This document shows, piece after piece, positions 36,801 through 48,240 of a stretch of DNA of 64,000 bases (the first letter of the stretch is position 1; each line of letters begins with the position of its first letter). Made by a program: the position numbers and the translations under genes. A model generated the notes under the pieces. It did not search any database. It was not told where the DNA came from and saw only the letters and a list, made by a program, of their open reading frames with translations. This DNA comes from Crambe crambe (Eukaryota > Porifera > Demospongiae > Poecilosclerida > Crambeidae). The stretch lies in NCBI GenBank assembly GCA_963924555.1, contig OZ004598.1, positions 1,326,501 to 1,390,500 of the forward strand, read 5' to 3'.

Positions 36801-38735
36801 ATATAAACTGTCTGGAACTGCTAGCAGCCGCATTAGGTCCTTTGCCACAGGCAAAGAGAACATTGTATCCATCTGAAGATGGATAACACAACTGCCCTCA
36901 CAAATTCGGGGGAACAGTGTCCCAAGAACTGAATGAGCTCACAAAGGACCTGTGGTCATGGTGCCTCGACAGGAACATAACACTTCATGCCACCCATCTG
37001 CAGAATGTCACAGCAGACGAGGAGTCTCGTGTGATGAAGGACAGGACAGACTGGATGCTTTGTCCTCGAGTGCTCTCAGAAATATGTCACTGGATGGGAC
37101 TGCTACTAGTGGACCTCTTTGCATCCCGCTTGACACATCAACTACGGGAGTACGTGAGCTGGAGACCAGATCCAGGAGTGATAGCAACAGATGCCTTTAC
37201 CCTAGATTGAACACAGTTCCAAGGGTACCTGATAGGCAGAGTTCTGTCACATGTCAGGGACCAGAAGGCACAGCTGGTTCTAGTAGCACCAGTCTGGAAG
37301 TCTCAGATATGGTATCCGACCTTGTTGGAGATGCTAACTCAGAAGCCCCTCCTATTACCAATCTGATACAACCGACTCACAGAGTCACACTAGCCGCATG
37401 GGCTATCTCAGGGATAGATTCCAAAGCGAAAAGATTTCGGAAGGAGCTTCAAAACTCCTCCTTGCTTCATGGAGACAGAAAACGGCAAAGTCGTATGATT
37501 CCCAAATGGCTTAGCTGGTGTAGTGAAAGGGGTAGCAATCCCATTTCAGGAGGCATAAATGAAGTTGTGAACTTTCTAGCACACTTATTCCAACAGGGAT
37601 ACCAATACTGATCCCTCAATTCCTACAGATCAGTCATCTCCTCAGTACATGAGAATATGAAGTTGGTCAACACCCACTGGTTACAAGACTGATCAAAGGA
37701 GCTTTCCATGTAAGACCTCCCCAACCGAAATACTCGCAGACATGGGATGTATCCTTGGTAACCACCTATCTAGGACGTATGGGTAGCAATGAATAAATGA
37801 CTTGCTTTTGGTGCTGACACGCCCATCTAGATCTGCTGACCTAGCAAATCTAAACCTGGATCACAGGAAATACAGCCCAGAGGGTGTAACCTTTAGACCA
37901 ACAAAGTTGGCTAAACAGTCCAGACAGTCAAAGGCAATGGCAGACTTTTTCTTTCACATCAAAATCTTCTAAAGAGTTGAAAGCACAAATGAATAGCTAG
38001 CTATCACCACAAAATCCTATAGAATACTTGCTCGCTCACTCACTGTGACTCAAATGTTGTACATTTAGAAGAAATTTTTGGCACTCATATATCTAGGTCT
38101 ACACTCCAAAATGCCCCAGGTGTACATGTCATGCAATAGTAGTGCGTGAGGTAGGATATGTTCGTGTAACATATTCAATTGGCAAGCAAAGCAGTTGGTG
38201 AAAGTCATTTGTACTTCAACTTCTTAGCCTAAAATATTGCTGTCAGGATGAAGCAGTGGTGCAGCTGCATACACAAGAGGCTGTATAATGCTTACCACAA
38301 GTACTTAGAAAGCATGTTTTATTTGTGGGGTCAAAGGTGAAACAAACATATGCACATGCTCCAATCATAACTGGTTTGAGGGGTTCCACCATGCACCGAT
38401 TCTAATACATATAGTTACCATACCTTCATTCGTCCAATTACTAGCTCCATCCTTAGTAGCTCCATCCATTACACCAGTCTGGTCAGATATAGCATGTTCT
38501 AAACAAAAAATGGAGTTGAAAATTTACATACAGGATCGAACTATTCTTGTAACAAGCAAACATACTTTTGAATAGCTAGCTAGTCACTTATACAAAAAAA
38601 ATCAGCTAGCTAGATAGCGAAGCCGCATACTCTGGTAAATTTAAGCCTTGAAAATTTTCTAGCTATAATTAGCTACTTCATACTCACCAGCAGCAGGTTC
38701 TTTTGGGGGTTGTTCTGAATTAGTATCACAGTGTT
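33862..38735 (-). CDS. NLR-type locus B: linker cassette exons
   Basis: Eight minus-strand mini-exons have GT-AG borders: 38735-38688, 38498-38424, 36180-36085, 35337-35281, 35227-35150, 34801-34706, 34490-34413 and 33957-33862. Every one is a multiple of three (48 to 96 nt), begins after a phase-1 intron and ends in phase 1, so any subset keeps frame. They code polar, disordered-looking segments (for example GSANVPT..PEPRLLPPSPKRVAKERDRG-type, SETEDGSSSSLPSPQTGEG and EHCDTNSEQPPKEPAAG). Three types recur at locus A (54.0-55.7 kb). They should act as flexible linkers between the Death domain and the downstream receptor part. No hydrophobic or catalytic motifs are seen. Which NACHT exon they join is not visible; the edge exon at 1-153 is the same-strand candidate, about 34 kb away. 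Confidence 0.6.
36622..38000 (+). pseudogene. DIRS-like retrotransposon fragment (RNase H and tyrosine recombinase)
   Basis: The plus strand codes PDLIIETDASTIGWDAYCQG, then TGGPWSE, INCLELLAA, HATHLQNVTADEESR, then LLVDLFASRL and VSWRPDPGV. This is the RNase H region typical of DIRS/Ngaro pol. After frame changes come LAAWAISGIDSKAKRFRKEL and RKRQSRMIPKWLSWCSERGS, the N-terminal part of the tyrosine recombinase. Several frameshifts and stops break it, and the reverse transcriptase and terminal repeats are missing. The left break at 36,622 is seen by comparison with 56,071, where the paralogous DNA continues without it. It lies in an intron of NLR locus B in opposite orientation. Confidence 0.75.
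38001..38423. other. Intron DNA with small repeat pieces
   Basis: ACATTTAGAAGAAATTTTTG then GCACTCATAT near 38,055 is the hairpin-end motif of the CFE-B group. The next about 25 bp (CTACACTCCAAAATGCCCCA) occurs inverted at 61,850-61,885. A weak copy of repeat X lies at 38,210-38,330. Confidence 0.45.
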
Positions 38736-39059
38736 CTATGGAAACAATAATATTCAGTGAAATAATAATAGTAATATTAATAATAATGCAAGAATAGCAT
38801 ATAGATGCATCCATTAAAAATTGGGAAATTTTCAATTCATGTTTACAATTTTCATGTTAATTTCTTTTGGTTGTTTGTTGAACAAAACCACAAAAATAAA
38901 TCACAGTATGTATCCTCTACCCACAACCTCCAAGCACTCTGGTCTAAAAATCTGAAACTGCCTCACTTGAGGGAAAATCAGAGAACCTTAGCAACCAGCA
39001 AGCCCCACATTCACCCACAAAGGGATAATAACAAACTCAAAAATTCTTAATTTATCAAC

Positions 39060-39347
39060 CTCTTATTGATTTAGCAAGTTGGCTCAGTCCAATATCTTTC
39101 AGCACAGAAATCAGAGTCACCCAGGACACAGGTTTTCTCCCATTCCCTTGCAGCCATTCTTGAAACACACGGTAGTTAATGTCTTGTGCGTTCTTCGTCA
39201 GTTCTCTCTCCATGGCACTGATACGTGCTCCAGTCTTGTCTTCCAAAAGAAGAATCCCAAACTGAAGGTACTTTGTTCCAACTTCTTTAGTCAAGTCCAC
39301 TTTAGAATCTTGCAAAGGAAAGCAGATAATGTCCATCATGGTTGGCA
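39060..39347 (-). CDS. NLR-type locus B: Death-domain exon
   Basis: A 288-nt exon (phase 1 in, phase 1 out) codes about 95 residues ending in LSQLAKSIR. Hallmarks of a Death domain are present: KYLQFGILLLEDKTGARI, then AMERELTKNAQDINYRVFQE, WLQGNGRKPVSWVTL and ISVLKDIGL. The conserved Trp in the [PV]-x-[ST]-W-x-x-L block and the spacing of helices fit. Death domains recruit adaptor partners by homotypic contact. If the weak donor (G|GTTGAT) is not used, translation stops two codons later, giving a short Death-only protein. If it is used, the frame runs into the linker exons. Both forms are possible. Confidence 0.7.
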
Positions 39348-39512
39348 CTACAGAATCAAATGATAGAAGATCATTCACACGTGCAGTAACTCTTGAGAAA
39401 CTGGCTTATTGTCACTATTGGCTACTGAGCATGTGTAATATGCAAAACTGATAGCTGATCCCATTCATGCTGATGTGCTTGACTCCACTGGCACATGCAA
39501 CTAAATACTCAC

Positions 39513-39833
39513 CAGGACCAGGGTTAGTTTCAACATCACCAGCCAATATCAATAACAAGGAAGTCACCACTTGATGATCAGAATAGTGAACAGTCTGAAG
39601 AACTCTTCTTCTTCGATAGCACTTCCAGTTATCTCTAAGAGGTAAAATTACAATGGAAACATTCCCCCTTGCGATAGTGCAGCCATTTCGATGATTAGTG
39701 CACATGGTACATGAGCAGTGTGGGCCATTACGAAAGCGAGTCTTGGTTGTCCCTTCAGATTCAGTCACTGCAAGCTTCCACCACAATATAGTCAGCAAGA
39801 AGTTCAAATAAAGCTCGTACCTCAGGATTTCAC
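39513..39833 (-). CDS. NLR-type locus B: N-terminal exon with 2A ribosome-skipping peptide
   Basis: The minus-strand exon ends ..LLLILAGDVETNPGP|G with a consensus donor (G|GTGAGT), and phase 1 joins it in frame to the Death exon. DVETNPGP fits the 2A consensus D-[VI]-E-x-N-P-G-P exactly, preceded by the usual Leu-rich helix. 2A makes the ribosome skip the Gly-Pro bond, so an N-terminal piece and a downstream protein starting with Pro are produced. N-terminal 2A sequences are documented in sea urchin NLR proteins, where they affect targeting. Upstream the exon codes a Cys-rich part (NGPHCSCTMCTNHRNGC) and a basic patch (CYRRRRVLQ). Its 5' limit is unsure: an acceptor follows a (TG)n tract at 39,833, or the frame may start at Met 39,945 with a hydrophobic signal-like stretch. 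Non-LTR retroelements also use 2A, so an element origin of the exon is possible. Confidence 0.7.
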
Positions 39834-40248
39834 CTACACACACACACACACCAGAAATAATCATTACGCTACACAAAGAACCCATTAACATAAAATTAAA
39901 TATTGCAAGATACATCATATCTTTGATGCTGGAAGACACTATCACGTTGGATTGGTTGTTCTACTGAGATTCTACATTCTTGAAATGAATTTTAGCCTTC
40001 AAATATGAATTTGCTAGTAGGGCAAAGTTCAGGGTGATTCTGAAAAGCATTTTTTTTTCAGGCTTATGAGTTCCATTTTGAAAGCTTATAATCCTTCAAC
40101 TTTGAATCCTAGTAGTTTCAGAAATATTTGGAATTACGGTAAATACCCCACCATTAATTACCCCACCATTCACTGTTCAATAATTCTACATTCGGAATTA
40201 CCTTGCCATTCAGAGTATCTCACTTTAGGTACTTTACATGATTATAGC

Positions 40249-40497
40249 TTAATAGCTAAAACTAGCTTGTACTTCACACCTGTGCTCAATAAATGCTCCA
40301 TCTTGAGAGTGTATAAAAAGATGACAGCGATCAACAACCACCATAAGGTCAATATCAGAGGAATGAACCAGATATGGCGGGAAATGGCCGGGGAGCTTCT
40401 CTGCTTTGGCTTGTGTCCATGGAAACAGTAATACTGCCTCAGGTGCTGGATCCGAGACTTCCACAGGTCTACCAGTTGAGACCTCAGCATCCTCCTA
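40249..40497 (-). CDS. Possible exon of unknown function
   Basis: After a TTTAG acceptor the minus strand is open through VEVSDPAPEAVLLFPWTQ, then LPGHFPPYLVHSSDIDLMVV, ending SFSY-stop. A second frame of the same DNA is also open and contains a membrane-like segment (FIPLILTLWWLLIAVIFLY). I do not recognise either. Its position upstream of the 2A exon on the same strand could make it a 5' exon of that locus or of a separate gene. Confidence 0.25.
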
Positions 40498-40599
40498 AAG
40501 CGAAGTAAATCGATCAAAACCGGAAGAACTCTTATAGATCTTACCCATGGAAGGTTTATTAAGCTCCCTTTCTTTAATATTGAACTGTGGTATCAATTA

Positions 40600-40830
40600 T
40601 TAATTATATCATGTTTGACTGTGTATATCTTACCTCTGTCTCTCCCTTCACTCACTCCACTGGGAGTCTTGGCTCTGAATGGTTTGTGTGGCCACCTATA
40701 TTAGAATCAGAAGGTGAAGGCAATTGGAAGGCAAGATGGAATGCTTTGCTAGTTATAAATGACCAGCTTATTTGCTGTGTTTGGAAATATAACGTCATGT
40801 AGTCTTCAGTAATAAACTGAAGACTTTCTG
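40600..40830 (-). pseudogene. Degenerate linker cassette copy
   Basis: It resembles the flanks and the CACACGAACC..GAGACAGAG cassette exon found at 36,180 and 55,670, with an internal deletion and a TGA in phase 1. The downstream GGTGAAGGCAATTGGAAGG intron piece is preserved. Confidence 0.5.
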
Positions 40831-41130
40831 CTCAGGATAAACAGCTCCTGCCGAATAAGTTCTCCACATGTGGGTAGTTAAAGTACATCACTGGTCATGT
40901 CTGTCCCCCCCCCCCCCTCCTCTGTTAATAAGTTATGCTTAAATTTATAGCAGGAAATTTTCAAATTTGCCGGAAATTTGAAAATTAAAATTATAACCAC
41001 ACCCTTAGTTGATTTATTAAGCATGCACATGTAAAAACTAGCTGGCATGCTCAATCCAATAGATTTTTGGCTCTAATGACTCGAAGGGGGACCAGGGTTG
41101 CTAATAAAGCTGCAACAGAAGTAAGCAAAC

Positions 41131-41462
41131 TACCTTAAGGTAACTATTATTAATGGGACCCTACTATTATACAACTCTACAATGTCATCGTCACACTACC
41201 TTAAGGTAACTATTATTAATGGGACCCTACTATTATACAACTCTACAATGTCATCGTCACACTACCTTAAGGTAACTATTATTAATGGGACCCTACTATT
41301 ATACAACTCTACGATGTCATCGTCACACTACCTTAAGGTAACTATTATTAATGGGACCCTACTATTATACAACTCTACAATGTCATCGTCACACTACCTT
41401 AAGGTAACTATTATTAATGGGACCTTACTATTATACAACTCTACAATGTCATCGTCGCACTA
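41131..41462 (+). repeat. 66-bp tandem repeat, five units
   Basis: Units (CTACCTTAAGGTAACTATTA..) recur every 66 bp with two or three base differences in total. The length is a multiple of three, so one frame stays open (MSSSHYLKVTIINGTLLLYN repeated), but nothing else supports a gene. Confidence 0.9.
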
Positions 41463-43059
41463 TGACATTCATAGATTCCGGGGTCACGTGTGCAAACAGT
41501 GGACACCAGGCCCTTATTTTTAATAAAGCCTGGGTACAATCATTGTAAGTGTGATGACCATTACCGACTGAAAAGTGTGATGCCCATTGAGTCTATGCCA
41601 GTGCATATAGTAATCTGACATCACTTTCTGCACAAGAGTCTGGTATAGTTTAGCATTTAAGTATAGAGGAGGGAAAGCTGATTAGCAGAGGAGGTTGGAT
41701 AAACATCACATCCTAACACATACGGCCATATAATATACAGTGAGGACTAGAACAGTCTGCCATAGGCCATTTGAAGGGTCAAAAGCTTTGGTCTGACATC
41801 AAACAATGGTATAGCTATTGTTCTCCTTCACAATGCTGAATACTCAATCTGAATATTCTCTCTAGTCTTACTCTGGACCATGCAAGAAACCACTGAACAC
41901 AGCATTTCATCATCTAGAACAGGAACACTGATTATAGTCTAGATGATAGATACTCTCACTGCACTCCTAGGTTACAGCAGTTAGGTTATTGCTGAAATAA
42001 ATTAGTGATATATGACACATGTCCCAACATCCTCAACTGAGTATAACACTGTAATAACTTTATAGGATTATTCTAAATAGTGCACATCTCACTATGATCA
42101 CTCTTTCCAAAGCTTTCTTGGTAAATAACCACTCTAAAAGACTCCCAAGTAAGCATCACCATGCCAGGGACACATCAGTTGAGCAATCTGATTAGCTTCT
42201 AGCGAAGCCAACCAGATCAGACCCATGCCAGACTAGATCAATGAGGGAGTGTTACCTAGCTCATCAAAGGGTCTAGCCTTAAGACCCATTCATACATAGC
42301 TACAGGATCTATATTTATCCTTTTAACATACTGTTTTAAAAAAGATGACAGTCCAAGTCTTCTTGTTCAAAGTGGATGGTCCATGGTACATCAGTTTTGA
42401 TAACGCGCGCGCTACTGTACACCAAAATGCGCATGCGAAAAAGGCACTTGGAATTGAGGAGAGTTGATATAAAGTCATACATAATAAACTGTGCTGATGC
42501 ATGATAGCTAATAGCTGTGACTGTGAGGGGCATGCTACTAGTCCTGATAGTCTGCTGTGGATATCAAACTGACAGGATCCACTATGGGTTGCAGCAGTGA
42601 TTCCATGAATGGGAATCATCGATGAACCAGGAACTCCTACATAAACACATGAAAGTCCTCATATCATATCATAATATGCAAAAAGTGTTCTCTCCTGACC
42701 CTTATGCATGCAGGACAAGCTGTATGGGTAGCTATAACTGATACTTTCCACCACTTGCAAACCTGAATCATAGAAACTAGAGAACCTGGTGGTAGTGCAA
42801 ATGAAAGTTATAACTGCCATGGGAAGGAAAACAAGAGGTCAAAGTGTGAATGTATAGACAGTACACCCTGCATGTGTTAATTGAGTGTACCACATGATGT
42901 AATACATCCATATAAGGCAATGTAATACATGTTTGTTTATCAACAGTGTTTATGAGGCTGAGGACATGAGTACTTCTGACCCCATCGGACACTATAAACA
43001 CAAGTTGTCACCACATGTTTATCAACAAATATTAAACTGTGATGCCACACCCCCTGTTT
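41463..43059. other. No recognisable gene
   Basis: Non-coding. A block at 42,780-42,945 (CCACATGATGTAATACATCC and neighbours) is repeated at 46,050-46,165, a sign of local duplication around the TRAPPC8 copies. Confidence 0.45.
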
Positions 43060-45644
43060 CAGGAGAAATGCAAATCAGAAATCTTCATAGAGAATGCCGT
43101 CTTTCCCTTGATGCTTTGTACACTCGCAAACTGTGCAATCTCTATAAGGATCAAGGTTACATGTAGGCAGAAATAAATAAGACAACTATATATCACACAG
43201 GTCAGAGGTCATGATGAAGTAGTACATCCACTCATTATTAGAAGGGTCCTACCCCTTGTAGTAACTAGGTACAACCGATAGATACTATTGGGGTTAAAGG
43301 TGCTAGTATACTCTTGACTCTCAGTATAGAAGAACACACACCTGTGCTGCTCTGCCATATCTGTTGTCTGCCAGGATGAGGTGGAGGGCATATTTGCGTG
43401 GCATGGAAGGTTGTGCACGGAGAAATCCATGTGCAGCTTGCTCCACACACACTGCACTGTGCAGATCTGCATCCTACAGGGAAGGAAGATACAATATACG
43501 ATGTTTAATAGAGTAATTTAATTGGACCTACCTCAGCAGTCATACGAATGCACAGCTGAGTCAGCTCCTTGTACAGACCTCTCTCTTTGAAGATGTCAAT
43601 CAGCAAGAGAGAGACACGTCACTGCACACATCTCCTATAATACAGAGAAATCTGAAATAAACTCCCTTTAGATTATAACTGACTAACCACTGCTCCTCCA
43701 TAGTAGAGCCATGCGTTGGCTGACTGGAAGTCCTTGACTTGGTGATAGCTCTGAAAGGCAAGGTCATAGCTCTGCAGCAGGAAAGCAATGTCTGCTAACT
43801 GTCGCAGCTGCATCTCCAGAGAATAAGATGCATAGCTGGAAGAAGAGAAACATAAATATACTACACACTTTCTGATTCCATGGAGGCTTCTACTCACTTT
43901 GTGTCATCAGATATGACATTATTTGGTCCCCCAAACATCTTTGGTATTCCCCTAAACATGTTGCTAAAACTCTGTCAAACTGTTCGCGGACTCAGCAGCT
44001 GCAACAAGTTCATTATGTATACATCAACAGCACATGGTAGAGAGTGAATGTGCTTTGCAATCTTATGTAGTCTTGCATGTTGGTCCAACACTTTTACAAT
44101 AGGTGCTTGAAATCAGACCATCAAATCTCAGGTCAATGTACCTAAGATCTGCACACCACATACACCAGTATGCAATACTTCACTCACCCATTCATTCAGG
44201 TTCTTCAAGACTTCATTGAGGTGAGGAAGAAGTTTCCTGGTCACCAACTCCATCACAGTCTATGATGGTCCTCTTCATTCAAACACTGCCCATATTGCAC
44301 CACTCCAGTCCTCCCCAAGCCATCGTGATTCACAAGATTGTGATCAGCCATGGATTTTTGGATACGGTTGTTGGAGCTTAGGCACACCGGACTTTGCAGC
44401 TAGCTGTGATAGGGGGTCGTCCCCAGGTTGGACATCCATGGACACATTAATGTCAGAGTTTGAAGGATCTGGACTGATCAGTTGCGGTTCTTCTCTAATT
44501 TGATCGAATTTCATGTACAAGTTTTCCTCAGGGTGAGCATTATTTGGAGTTGCATTGCTATTTTTTCTTCTTCTTGGAAGATTGCTTTCATAATTGGCCT
44601 TTTGTGGTGAAGTAGAGAGATACTTCGCTAATGATTTCCTGAGTGGACCAGTTGCATTTTCTCTGCATTGTCCAGACTTGCCACTACTTGAGTTACTTGC
44701 GGGAACCTCTTGAAAGGACTATCAACTTCATCCTAATCAAAATATTGCATGTATCTGTAGTGATCACCACCATAGTTTTCCTAGCCTTACCTACTCCCCT
44801 TGACCAGCCCAAGGGAAATGAGCTCTCAAAATAGGCTGACCAACGAAATTATAGGAACTAGAAATACGTGTGTGCCCTCACAGAAGTGTCTTACCCACAG
44901 GAACCTTAATACAGAGTCTGATATCTGTATGTCAGGTTTCAACAAAAACTGACCTGTCTCACACCTCCAGTGTCTGACGAGGTCTTCAAGTACTGGGACC
45001 ATATGTTGGGACCACCCTTGGGACAAGAGGAAGGGGAGGGGACACAGCTGTTCACATGCAACATGTAGCAGCTCCCAATACCATACTTACCCTTCACCTG
45101 ATCAAAGTTACCTCGAGCCCTGCAACAGGAAGAAGAACAAACAATGTACACATGATAGGGAGTCAAAAAAATAAATTGAAAGGCAACCGTTATAACAGTT
45201 CAAGTACTAACTACTGAAGGCACTGTTAACTGGCCACTAGCTATTTTACAACATGTTGAGGAAATGACGTACTATAGGGTACTGGATGTCAAACTGATAC
45301 TGATAACCGAAATTTTTTATGGTTTATGTTTTGTTGTTTTTTTCATCAATTGCAGTATGAACCATACAGTACTTATTCCCCCACAACTATACATATTATG
45401 ATGAGATGACAACTTCTCCAGCTCTATGAACAAATGTGTACATACCTGACTCTTGGAAGAACTGGAGTATCTTACCTTGCCACATCAACTGCTCCATCAA
45501 AGACGTCATGGAGGACATGGTAGTAGTAGATGTGAGGAGAGAGCCACTTGGGATACTTGCTCTGTTCTGACTGCTTCTGTTTGGTGTACAGCTGGGAGAA
45601 GTCCTCCAGTGGGTCCTTGGACATACTAGACACCACCAGAATCA
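43060..45644 (-). pseudogene. TRAPPC8: TRAPPC8 (TRAPPIII subunit), central exons, probably inactive
   Basis: Ordered minus-strand exons match, from memory, human TRAPPC8. They are 45644-45476 (VILVVSSMSKDPLEDFSQL, then YPKWLSPHIYYYHVLHDV), 45119-44965 (GKYGIGSCYMLHVNS, then WSQYLKTSSD), about 44,340-44,188 (QYGQCLNEEDHHR, then VMELVTRKLLPHLNEVLK), 43971-43898 (SFSNMFRGIPKMFGGPNN), 43835-43688 (LRQLADIAFLLQSYDLAFQS, then WLYYGGAV), about 43,640-43,532 (LLLIDIFKERGLYKELTQL), 43473-43342 (SAVCVEQAAHGF, then RKYALHLILADNRYG) and possibly about 43,135-43,060. Splice sites are mostly intact. A one-base frame change at CLNEEDHHR/VMELV, and stops in the linker just before it, argue for decay or sequence error. 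The N-terminal about 150 residues are not found. The gene normally serves vesicle tethering and autophagy. Confidence 0.7.
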
Positions 45645-46615
45645 CTGCAGGAGGAGAGGGAACATAGCTGAAGTCACTGGTCAGTTCCAACTAGCCAAAT
45701 TTCAGTGTTTGAAGCATTATAGGATACTTGAGTATGGGAGGGGGGAGAAGAGTGAGGGAAGAAGAGAGTGGGTGGTAGGACAGGAGGAAAAAGGAGAGGA
45801 TTTTCCATAGGATCACTGTCACTAGAAGCTGTCCTGGTGGTTGATAGAGGTCACTATCCTAAAATCCATTACCAAAGACCCGATGATATCACTGCATGTA
45901 CTAACTTTAGGCAGAGACAATGGCCACTCACTGCACATACCTCCTATCACACAGAAGAAGGAGCAGTAGAGTGTGAAGAGGTCCAAGAAGAAACTTCCTG
46001 TGCAGGATCCCTATTACCTAATAACTGACACTTCCATCACCACAGAAACTGGAGAATCTGGTGGTAGTGGAATCATGAGGAATGTTACAATGTCACATCA
46101 AGAGTGTACCACATGATGTAATACATCCATATAAGGCAATGTAATACCCACAACTACATGTTTGTTTATCAACAGTGAGGGTGTCTGAAACAAGGGAGCT
46201 AAATTGCATAGACACTATGAACACAGGTAGGACCTAACCACTTGTACCCAGATCAAACTATGCAGTCTCACCACATTTTCTAACAAGGTTCTCAACAGTT
46301 ATGGCATTATCAAAGTTATGGACAAACCTCTGTTGCCTTCATGAAATTACAAATGGATAACTAATACTGTCAGTCATTTGAACTCAGCCCAAAATGATAT
46401 TGATTCATGACTGAGGTGATGTGTACAGCCTCAAGGTAAAGGAGGTTAGGAAGCTCTGGTCATCATTTATGACCAGTAGGATTCACTATGTAGGGATGGT
46501 AGGTCAAAGGTCATAAGGCTCAAAACTCTTTTCTCTTGTCTATCTTTACTACATAGGTTCTCAAGAAGCTATAGTGAGTCAATACATCTTCATACAAGAG
46601 AAAAATATGTTCAAT

Positions 46616-46616
<1 letters not shown>
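45645..46616. other. No recognisable exon; duplicated block inside
   Basis: The stretch 46,030-46,165 repeats 42,770-42,945. The end (GTAGGGATGGTAGGTCAAAG at 46,480) also occurs at 63,970, next to a CFE head-like palindrome. I find no convincing TRAPPC8 N-terminal exon. Confidence 0.4.

Positions 46617-46688
<72 letters not shown>
46617..46688. repeat. (AG)n microsatellite, about 72 bp
   Basis: A pure AG run directly beside the TRAPPC8 fragment. Its antisense Ser-Leu open frames are artefacts. Confidence 0.95.
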
Positions 46689-46689
<1 letters not shown>

Positions 46690-46690
<1 letters not shown>

Positions 46691-46960
46691 ACTGACTAAC
46701 CACTGCTCCTCCATAGAAGAACCATAGAGCTGACTGGAAGTCCTTTTTATAACTCTGAAAGGCAAGGTCATAGCTCTGCAGTAGGAAAGCAATGTCTGCT
46801 AGAGAATTAGATGCATAACTGGAAGAAGAAAAACATAATGTGTGAGACACTTTCAATGATTGCAGGTTTCTACTTACTTTACATCATCAGATATGACATT
46901 ATTTGGTCCATTTATTTCCTCAAGCACTTCCTATACACTTGACCTGCCAGAACAAAATCC
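46690..46960 (-). pseudogene. TRAPPC8 internal exon fragment, copy 2
   Basis: The minus strand codes YASNSL directly followed by ADIAFLLQSYDLAFQSY and KKDFQSALWFFYGGAV. This is the 43,835 exon with two deletions. It carries the same L-A-D-I junction deletion as copy 3 at 29.8 kb, so copies 2 and 3 share an ancestor separate from copy 1. Confidence 0.75.
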
Positions 46961-48240
46961 TATATAAAGGTCACTGGATATGAGGAGACAACCCTTATCT
47001 CCATGTCTAACTATGTAATTCACCACAAGACCATAACTCAATCACCAGATCAACCTCAGACATCCTGTTCAGACTCAACTTCCCATGATATTCAACACAC
47101 TATTAGTTCTCCTACTAACCATAACTTGTAAACTGTCAGCTCCTCCCAAAGATACAGAGAGAGAACTTCCATCTCAGCAAAGGAGGTGCTATTCCATAAT
47201 TAAAGAGTTGAGAATTGTAATAGAGAGGAAAGGCATTGTATAGTTACATTACACATCTCCAAGTCTCCATAGTAACAATGCATCTAAATAGTATGGATGT
47301 CTTGTACAGACCTCTTTCTTTTATCTTGTGTGGTAGTGCTACATGAAGTTGGGAGTTGACTGTGAGTTGCTGTGGCTCATAATTGCAGGGACTCCCTCAC
47401 AAGGACACAAAGACTGCAATAAGGTAAGATGAATCTCTGTCAATATGAATTCAGACACTCAGTAAATGTTCTGATTAGAGAGGTGTCCCTATTCAAGGGT
47501 GAACACACACCAACCATAATGAGGACTTCCACTGTATCAAATGCTCTGCTAAACTAGATCACACATCAATCGAGTTTACTGAAATGAGGGTGGGCTCATA
47601 ATAGAACACAATGTTCCATGATTTCTCTCCAACTCCTGCATGATCGATTAATGAAGGGAAAGCCCCTTGTATGACGAGTGATCCCTTTACCAGATTCCAG
47701 AGGAGAATTAAAGAAGGGTGGGAGATGATGGAGTGCTGAGGACACCTAAAATGTATGCACAACCTCATGAATGTACCTTTCTAGACCTTTACTCTTGAAA
47801 GTTAAAATAGCTGACCTCAATTATACTGTATTGCCATCAGTCCAGGAGGAGCTGTCACCCGAGGGAAGAAGTTAGTCTGAGACTGTTTAAGGCCATCTGT
47901 CCTACTGTGAATAAATCCACACCAACATGTATCACCTCTCCAGTGAGCGTGGAGCTAGGAAGGCCTGAAATAGCTGCCTGCATGCATGCAAGGAGAGAGA
48001 AAGAATCACCTATTTTGTAGAAGTGGAGGGGCAGGAGGCTTAATTGCTAGGTTACCACATATGGATTAATTTAAAACTTACAATAATTTTAGGCATGGGA
48101 GCAGTGACCCTCCAGTGGAGTCTGCATGTGGTCCTTCCTATATGTCTTGTAGTGATTGAGTCGTAGTCCCCTCACTTCAAGTACGACTTTCCTCTGGACC
48201 CCTTCAGAGAGGAGCTTGGCGGACCTAGAGTGAAAAAGTA
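46961..48240. other. No recognisable gene
   Basis: It shares a block with 29,160-29,290 (near 47,150-47,290). A short motif, ACCAGATCAACCTCAGACAT, occurs both at 47,045 and at 48,400 next to the NLR stop codon. Otherwise unique-looking. Confidence 0.4.

Noticed and set aside
42933-43166. Plus-strand protein of about 77 residues
   Set aside because: The minus strand here better fits a TRAPPC8 exon (VQSIKGK..); the plus frame has no recognisable motif.
46520-46856. Open frames with Ser-Leu runs
   Set aside because: Produced by the (AG)n microsatellite next to the TRAPPC8 fragment.
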